Positions 58,238 through 64,000 of a stretch of 64,000 bases of DNA are shown in pieces. Position 1 is the first letter of the stretch. The number at the start of each line of letters is the position of its first letter. The notes below the pieces were generated by a model. The model was not told the DNA's origin. It did no database searches and was given only the letters and a program-made list of their open reading frames with translations. The position numbers and the translations under genes are program-made. Source of the DNA: Actinernus sp. WN-2022 (lineage: Eukaryota > Cnidaria > Anthozoa > Actiniaria > Actinernidae); the NCBI GenBank assembly GCA_030867875.1, contig JAOWCC010001501.1, forward strand, positions 16,955,524 to 17,019,523, in the 5' to 3' direction.

Positions 58238-58448
58238 GTTGGTACTGACAAAAGACGCTGTGTCTTGTCCATCCAGAAATACCTTGTATCCATGTTGGTC
58301 TGTACAAGATTGTTCCGAGTGTTCACGACAGCGAGCAAGCAAGAGAGCGCGTCCGAATTCAGCTTCAGAAAGCCCTGCTATCCACTGTACCGAAGGGTTT
58401 TCGGTAGAAGCCGGTAACCGTTTACCACGGGTGCCAGGGGCTCGAAGA

Positions 58449-58454
58449 AATAAA
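58449..58454 (+). promoter_or_regulatory. Candidate REV3L poly(A) signal
   Basis: AATAAA lies 212 nt after the REV3L stop and is the first such hexamer I see downstream on the same strand. It would give a short 3' UTR ending before the dispersed repeat at 58503. No transcript evidence is available. Confidence 0.4.
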
Positions 58455-58502
58455 AGGCGAACAGGCGCGAGAGAGAGAAGAGGAGAGAAGAAAAAGAACA
58501 GT

Positions 58503-58728
58503 AACGTGCTGATATATAACTTCATTAACCAATGAATTGCGCTTGTGAGCGCATGAGAAAGGATTCACTGGATGGCAAACAAAACTCTAGACAATAGCAT
58601 TTACAAGCAGGTTTTGCTATTAACACTACCGATCTCGTACAAGTGCCTTTAACTAAATAAAGTCAGATTTGCCATCCAGTACGACCACGTGATTGCATTC
58701 CTGCAAAGGACCATTGGCCATTTTAAAA
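58503..58728. repeat. Dispersed repeat, copy 2
   Basis: See copy 1 at 35625-35905. It begins just after the REV3L 3' end. Confidence 0.75.
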
Positions 58729-58729
58729 T

Positions 58730-59615
58730 AAATAGAAAATATATTTTATTTATTAGACCTCGGAAGCACTCGTGAAATAAGAAGTTGACCTGTATATAGT
58801 CCTGAAATAATGAGCCACTAAAGTTGTATATATTCGTCCACTTATGCAACGTCTGATACCCTGTGGAAGGGCAGGAATGAAAAAAGATGCATATGGGCCG
58901 CGTTGGTAAACAAATATATAATTCTGCCAAGAACGCACGAAATATGGACAAGAACGCACCATTAAGGGTAGTTACAGTCAAATGGCTTCCATCACCATAT
59001 ATGGTAAATCCCATTTCTCGAGCGATCACGCAACGTTTTTGGTTATTATGGAAAGAAATTTCGTTTCTTGGCAGAATTTATACAATAGAAAACTTGATTA
59101 CTCGTAAAAATACATATCCTAAAAACACAGCCGCGTATTACATGCTAAGCCGACTAAAAAACCTCTATATAACTTATTTAATATGCTACGACATCAATAA
59201 AAAATACAAGTGGTCCAGCTACAATCATGTACATTTTTGTTTCCGTTTTGGATACAATATAAAGTAATGTAAGGAAATGGCGAATGTTGTCAAGAGTAAC
59301 GTGCAATTCACCCTTCTCACGCGGCGGCCATGCATGTTGAGTCCCAGGAGAATAAAAACCTTTGTTTTTGCGGGCTAAACTCGTTCTGAATCTGCTCAGT
59401 GCGAGGCTTGTGTGAGAAGGGTGAATGCTATGACGTAATGCAACTTGTAATACATATTGTGTGGCGTCACAGCGCAACTAGTTGGCGCATCAGATCAAAC
59501 GTATGCGGTATTACCATTCTCCGGGCTATATTTTATTTTCATTATAGAGAAAACGTACACGGTCTCCTTTGGATTACTAGGTATTTCCATAAAGAGATAG
59601 GGTAACGTTGTAGAC
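58730..59615. other. Downstream of REV3L, no clear gene
   Basis: One inverted pair (ATTCACCCTTCTCAC at about 59309 and GTGAGAAGGGTGAAT at about 59411) marks a small palindromic element. Other open frames look accidental. Confidence 0.5.
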
Positions 59616-60121
59616 TTAAAGTGCATATGATCCCAAATGTTTTATCATTAAAATCGATTCTGCATCTGCAGAGGTATATATTTTTGAATATGCTAATAAC
59701 GGACGTCAAATAGGGAATGTATTGTTATTTCATTCTCCTCGTGAATGAAACTTACTTATGATTTAGACACTGTTCGGTAAAATCACTGATATAAGCTTCA
59801 AATATAACAGATGTGTAGAACTGAAGGTCATTTATCTCTCCAGCATTGACGTCATGCATTACCATATTCGAAATATAAATCATTAGTATATACCACACCA
59901 GTGAATATCACTTTTCGCGCGCTCTGATTGGCTACTCAAACAGTGAATATGATTTCATATTCACTTCCGAGCGAAGAAGCGATCACCTCGCGCGAGTTTT
60001 TGTTCATTTGACAGAAAATAAAATTACTATTCACCTCCACTCAAATCAATAAATATTTTACTATTTACTTGACGTAGAATCGATTTTAATGATAAAACAT
60101 TTGGGCTCATTGTCAATTTAA
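59616..60121. mobile_element. TTAA-type element (AGTGCATATGA family) with a nested copy
   Basis: TTAA-AGTGCATATGATCCCAAA on the left; the right end TTTGGGCTCATTG...TTTAA is diverged. A reverse copy of the ATTCACCGAAGTGG element lies inside at 59888-60045. Confidence 0.75.
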
Positions 60122-60302
60122 TCGGAACGAAAGAGGAAAATGAAATCTTAAACAACCTGCTTCTGGCGATTAATCTTGAGCGTCGTGAAATATTGCTACC
60201 TTAGAAACTCGACGTAACCTTGATTTTGGTCAGTTTTATATTGTCAGATACAACTTACTTCCATGCAGAGTGTCAGTGCCATGTGAAATAGAATAATACA
60301 CG

Positions 60303-60687
60303 CGACTATACTGAAACCGGGGGCTACTTAGACAACGAGAACCAATCACATTGCAGAACTAAACAAAGCATTCCAACTTCCTGTTGTTCAGTGTCGATTA
60401 CAAGCTCGGCTTGCTCGAACTTCGATCCGGTAAGAGACAAATTTGGTCGACTAGTTCTGAACGGTCAAAGTATTTCGAATAAAGAAAATGGCATAGATTT
60501 GCAGGTTCCGTATTTTGGAATGCTTTATTTTCGTTTTGCAATGTTTTTAATTCTCGTTGTCTGATTTCCATTCATACGAACCGATGGTTCGCGGAACGCG
60601 TCAGTTCTAGGAACTGGCCTTACCAGTTCTCAGAACTGACACGGTAAATGGAAAGCACCCTAAGTGACTCCGGTTTCAGTAGTCATA
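60303..60687. mobile_element. MITE, family with CTACTG termini, copy 3, with an inserted palindrome
   Basis: Ends CTATACTGAAACCGGGGGCT / GACTCCGGTTTCAGTAG. A palindrome GTCAGTTCTAGGAACTGG / CCAGTTCTCAGAACTGAC sits at about 60600-60650. Confidence 0.8.
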
Positions 60688-60811
60688 CTGTAAACGTTAC
60701 ACTAAAACGATTTCCTTTATTGTAATAGTTCAGTTTCGTATTTGGAAATTAACGCTGTTCAAATGCGATGACTACAGACGTATGTATACAGGGTTAGCCT
60801 CGTTCTTTAAG

Positions 60812-61338
60812 TTAAAGTGCATATAAGCCCTGGGCCAATTATGTTTTTTTATAAAGCTTAGAACTTAAAAGGTAGAGAAAAAAATCCGAATTTTCATTTT
60901 TGTTTTTAGCGACTGAACTTCCAAATGTGGAATAATTTCCGCGCACCTTCTGGGACTGGGACGAGAATAAAACGTGACGTCATCAACAGAACTCGTCTCT
61001 TCGCGTGTTTAAAACGTTTGCTTATTTGCAAAATAATTGAATAGATAACCGAGAAAGATGATAATATCGCGCTAAACGTTTCGGAGAGCTTTATTCGGCA
61101 AGGCCTTTCGTGCAATGGTGCATCGTGCGTGTTCTGTTGATGACGTCAAACTAGATCCAGTGCCAATTTTGTTAAGCGCTCTAGCGCGCTTGATTTTCGT
61201 CCACAGGCAACCCAAGACACGTTTTTGGGCAACTTTGAACGGCGAAATCAAATCAACTTTTTATTCCGGAATCCTTTGTCTAAGGCCTCTAGTCTCTTCG
61301 TAAGAAATATACTTAGCCAGGGCTTATATGCATTTTAA
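60812..61338. mobile_element. TTAA-type element (AGTGCATATAAGCCC family)
   Basis: TTAA-AGTGCATATAAGCCCTGG ... CCAGGGCTTATATGCATT-TTAA. No transposase; the interior holds only short frames. Confidence 0.85.
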
Positions 61339-61397
61339 ACATTCATAAATTCAACAAATGTGGCACCGATTTGATAATGGGGCTTTATCATTTGTAC

Positions 61398-61466
61398 ACA
61401 CATATATATACATACTGATACATATATATACATACTGATACATATATATACATACTGATACATACA
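61398..61466. repeat. ~20-bp simple repeat (ACATACTGATACATATATAT)n
   Basis: Three to four units of an AT-rich repeat. Confidence 0.9.
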
Positions 61467-61505
61467 TCATTATCGGCCGGTTTTAACGGCGACACAGGTT
61501 GTCTC

Positions 61506-61543
61506 CCCCCCCCCCCCCCCCCCCGGGAGGAGGGGGGGGGGGG
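61506..61543. repeat. Poly-C then poly-G tract
   Basis: A C-run followed by a G-run can fold on itself; the assembled length is doubtful. Confidence 0.9.
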
Positions 61544-61899
61544 TTACTCCCAGGAATTTTGGGTGGAAATATAAGATTTTCCGTAACAAGAAAAACATGA
61601 AAATGTGCGGTCTCGTACTTCCCTGTCAAGATCACACCCTATTCCAGACTAAAAATGCGAAATTTATGATATTGATCCTATTTCAAACTAAAACAGCTCT
61701 AAAACCATACCCTTTGGGGTGACACATATCCGTATAGCTTATATATGGGGAGTAGCCCCACCCACCTCTGGTTGAAAGCAGGCAGTTATAAGCTGCGTTT
61801 CTATCAAAACATTTGTAAGAGCCCTAGAGACTGTAGACAAAGGTCGACTTCTCTCCGGCGTGTTCAAGTTACGTGTTTATTATAACTCAAATTATAAAA

Positions 61900-62230
61900 T
61901 AGTTTCGATAGTACGCGCGCTCTGATTGGCTGTAAGCCGTGTTTCTATAACTCTATAGAAACATAGTCAGTTGAGCGCGCGCTTGAGCTAGTTGTGAGAA
62001 TTTACGTTTTGGTTATCAAATTAAGCGAGCGTTTCCGTGCTTTTATTTGTTTATTTTATAAAGGAAATAGAAAACATTTTCCCACTTGTGGAAGTTTGGA
62101 AGAACTCGAAATAGCTGTGGAAACACTCGCCCTTCGGGCTCGTGTTCCCACTGGCATTTCTCGTTCTCCCAAACTCCCACTTGTGTTTCTATAACTCTAT
62201 AGAAACACGGGAAATGTTTTCTATTTCTTA
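61900..62230. mobile_element. AAGAAATAGAAAACG family element, copy 2
   Basis: The palindromic part 62061-62230 (AAGGAAATAGAAAACATTTT / AAATGTTTTCTATTTCTT) is related to 28507-28699. It is preceded by a TACGCGCGCTCTGATTGGCT segment also found at 32595. Confidence 0.8.
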
Positions 62231-63250
62231 AATAACATTCAGACGCCGCTCCACTCATGTATACCGGCCGCCATTTTGAGAAAAAAAGTGACTATGTATG
62301 ATCCTGGGGACGAGGCTATGCCGTACGAACAGCGCGTCTGACAGCGCTGAATAACAATCTCGCACCCAGACCCATTTTAAATACTGAATAATGTGACGCG
62401 CGTAGACTAGGGACGACTGCAGCGTATACAAAAATGGCGGAAATGTCAAAATTTAGCGAACTACCTTCATGTTTTCTGCGAAGAATAATAAGAGTTTGCC
62501 GGAAAGATAACATTCGAATACTCAGACCATTTCCTCCAGAAACAATGTAGTTCAAGTTTGGGCCACTGGGATAAAATTGCCTTCAAACACGAAAGATTTA
62601 CCGCCAACAGAGAGTGTTTTCGGTAAAATTCCCGCCGATCGATTTACGCATCAGCTCGCTCATCCATGTCACGGCCAGGAGGTCATGGTCACGACGAACG
62701 TAATGCGTAGAAAATGATCAAGACCGTCTGGAAATTTGGGTTGGGGGTGTGCCGTCCGAAATATATGATTTTCCATACCCTTTTTCAAACCTGACTCTCT
62801 TTCATAACAAGAGGAATATATATGAAAATGTGCGGGTATGATCTTGACAGGGAAGTATGAGACCAAATGATCAGGACCGTCTGGGTCTAACTTTAATTTC
62901 AAGATGGCCATAATTTATGCATTCATTAACACGGATAGTCTGCTATACCAAACGTATTTTTTCACTAATAAATTCAACTTTATGAGCTAGGGGTGAACAA
63001 ATACGAGGCTTGCCTCGATCGCTAGCATTCGTTCGTTCATTCGTCCATTCATCCCCCATTCCCTGTACGTCTTTCTTTCTAATATTTTGTATACATGTGT
63101 ATAGAGACGTTTTTTCAGTAGAGGCAATCTGCATAAAAATGCTACGCGCTGTTGCTGAGAATGATTAACAGGTGGTTTACTATGAATATTGATCGCTAAG
63201 CTGATAATTCGTGGATTTCTTAACTACGAACAATAAACTATCAATACATC
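62231..63250. other. Non-coding stretch before the terminal LINE
   Basis: Shares GAAAATGTGCGG and a CTTGACAGGGAAGTA-type block with 61590-61640 in inverted arrangement. No gene seen. Confidence 0.4.
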
Positions 63251-63253
63251 AAA

Positions 63254-63977
63254 GTGGTAACAGGGAAACAACACTCAACAGAAACTGCCCTCACATATGT
63301 CACTGATGAACTCCTGAAGGCAATCGATGAAAAAACAGTCTCATTACTTGTATTATTAGATATGTCCAAAGCATTCGATAGTCTTAATCATAATTTATTG
63401 TTAAATAAGTTACATAATCTTGGCCTTAAGCCATCTGCAATTTCGTGGTTTCGTAGCTACTTATCAGTTAGATATCAAAGGGTACGTTATGAAGATTCTG
63501 TTTCGGAAGTGCTACCATTAAAACATGGTGTCCCCTCACGATCGATATTAGGTCCAGTACGTTTTACAATATATGTTAATAATCTAATTAACAAGGTTAG
63601 TCATAGCCAAGTTACTGCGTATGTTGACGATTGTCAACTGTATTTCAAATTTCCAGTATCGAATTCATTAAATGCTATTTCAGCTGTAAATAATGACCCT
63701 CATGAATATCAGTAATTGGTGTGCAAAAAACTCTTTACTCATAAATCCTGATAAGAAAAAATTACTAGTTGTTGGTTTGCCGCAACTTACTAAGCAGTTA
63801 CCTGCCATTTCTCTTTCATTATTAGGTAAGACGACTATTTCACCTGTTCCAGTTGTTAAGGATCTTGGCATCTTTATAGACCAAGGCCTTACGTATAATG
63901 TACATATAACTAAAACAGCTTCTGGGTGTATGAATCAGTTAGTACAGATAAATAGAATCAAGCACCTTTTAGATTAA
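63254..63977 (+). pseudogene. Broken LINE reverse transcriptase
   Basis: Reads GKQHSTETALTYVTDELLKA, LLDMSKAFDSLNHNLLLNKL, LKHGVPSRSILGPV and AYVDDCQLYF (catalytic VDD), then shifts frame near 63690 into NWCAKNSLLINPDKKKLLVV and KDLGIFIDQGLTYNVHITKT. It is a different lineage from the 0.3 kb LINE and is broken by at least one frameshift. Confidence 0.9.
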
Positions 63978-64000
63978 AAAAACACTTTTATTGCTCATAG

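Noticed and set aside
58143..58535. 130-codon Arg/Lys-rich ORF at the REV3L end
   Set aside because: It is the shifted frame of the last exon; the true C-terminus is conserved in the neighbouring frame.

Overview
The window is animal nuclear DNA carrying most of one very large, intron-rich gene on the + strand: REV3L, the catalytic subunit of the translesion DNA polymerase zeta. I traced 32 coding exons from 5611 to 58237. Every junction has GT-AG borders, and the reading phase agrees across every junction. The exons read in order from the end of the N-terminal B-family domain, through the long disordered centre (one 4.4 kb exon plus a 1.27 kb exon) with two REV7-binding motifs, a degenerate exonuclease region, polymerase motifs A (DFQSLYPS), B ([12 protein letters not shown]) and C (YGDTDS), the thumb, and the CysA and CysB metal or iron-sulphur motifs. 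The first ~160 residues (counted against remembered human REV3L) are not visible and should lie upstream of the window. The source is probably a cnidarian, most likely an anthozoan such as a stony coral. That is an inference from the repeat content and the style of the protein, not a proof.

Layout: 1-5.6 kb is upstream or intronic sequence with a reverse-strand LINE fragment and a small Cys-rich reverse-strand ORF. From 5.6 to 17.2 kb come nine small exons for the N-terminal region, separated by fold-back elements and a ten-unit 52-bp minisatellite. The giant exon is 17.36-21.72 kb; its 3' end and splice donor are copied seven times in tandem. From 23.5 to 25.9 kb come the REV7-binding motif 2 exon and its neighbours. 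From 29.6 to 34.8 kb are the exonuclease-like exons, between two different 75-bp arrays. From 35.4 to 44.3 kb are the palm and fingers exons, with a hammerhead-ribozyme-like tandem array in intron 20. From 48.9 to 58.2 kb are the thumb and zinc/FeS exons, with a 100-N assembly gap in the last intron. The 3' end (58.3-64 kb) holds further MITEs and a broken LINE.

Introns make up most of the window and are largely layered mobile elements: several families with TTAA target duplications (piggyBac-like, non-autonomous), other palindromic MITEs, two tRNA-type SINE families, and fragments of non-LTR retrotransposons, almost all on the reverse strand. Nested insertions show relative ages.

Points most worth a second look: (1) an 87-bp tandem array in the sense orientation whose unit carries almost the whole hammerhead ribozyme core; (2) a one-base loss in the last exon that breaks the CysB iron-sulphur motif in this assembly; (3) arrays that multiply a real splice donor (seven copies) and acceptor-like sequences (ten copies); (4) a 75-bp array kept in frame with exon 16; (5) an intronic ORF for a small secreted Cys-rich protein.
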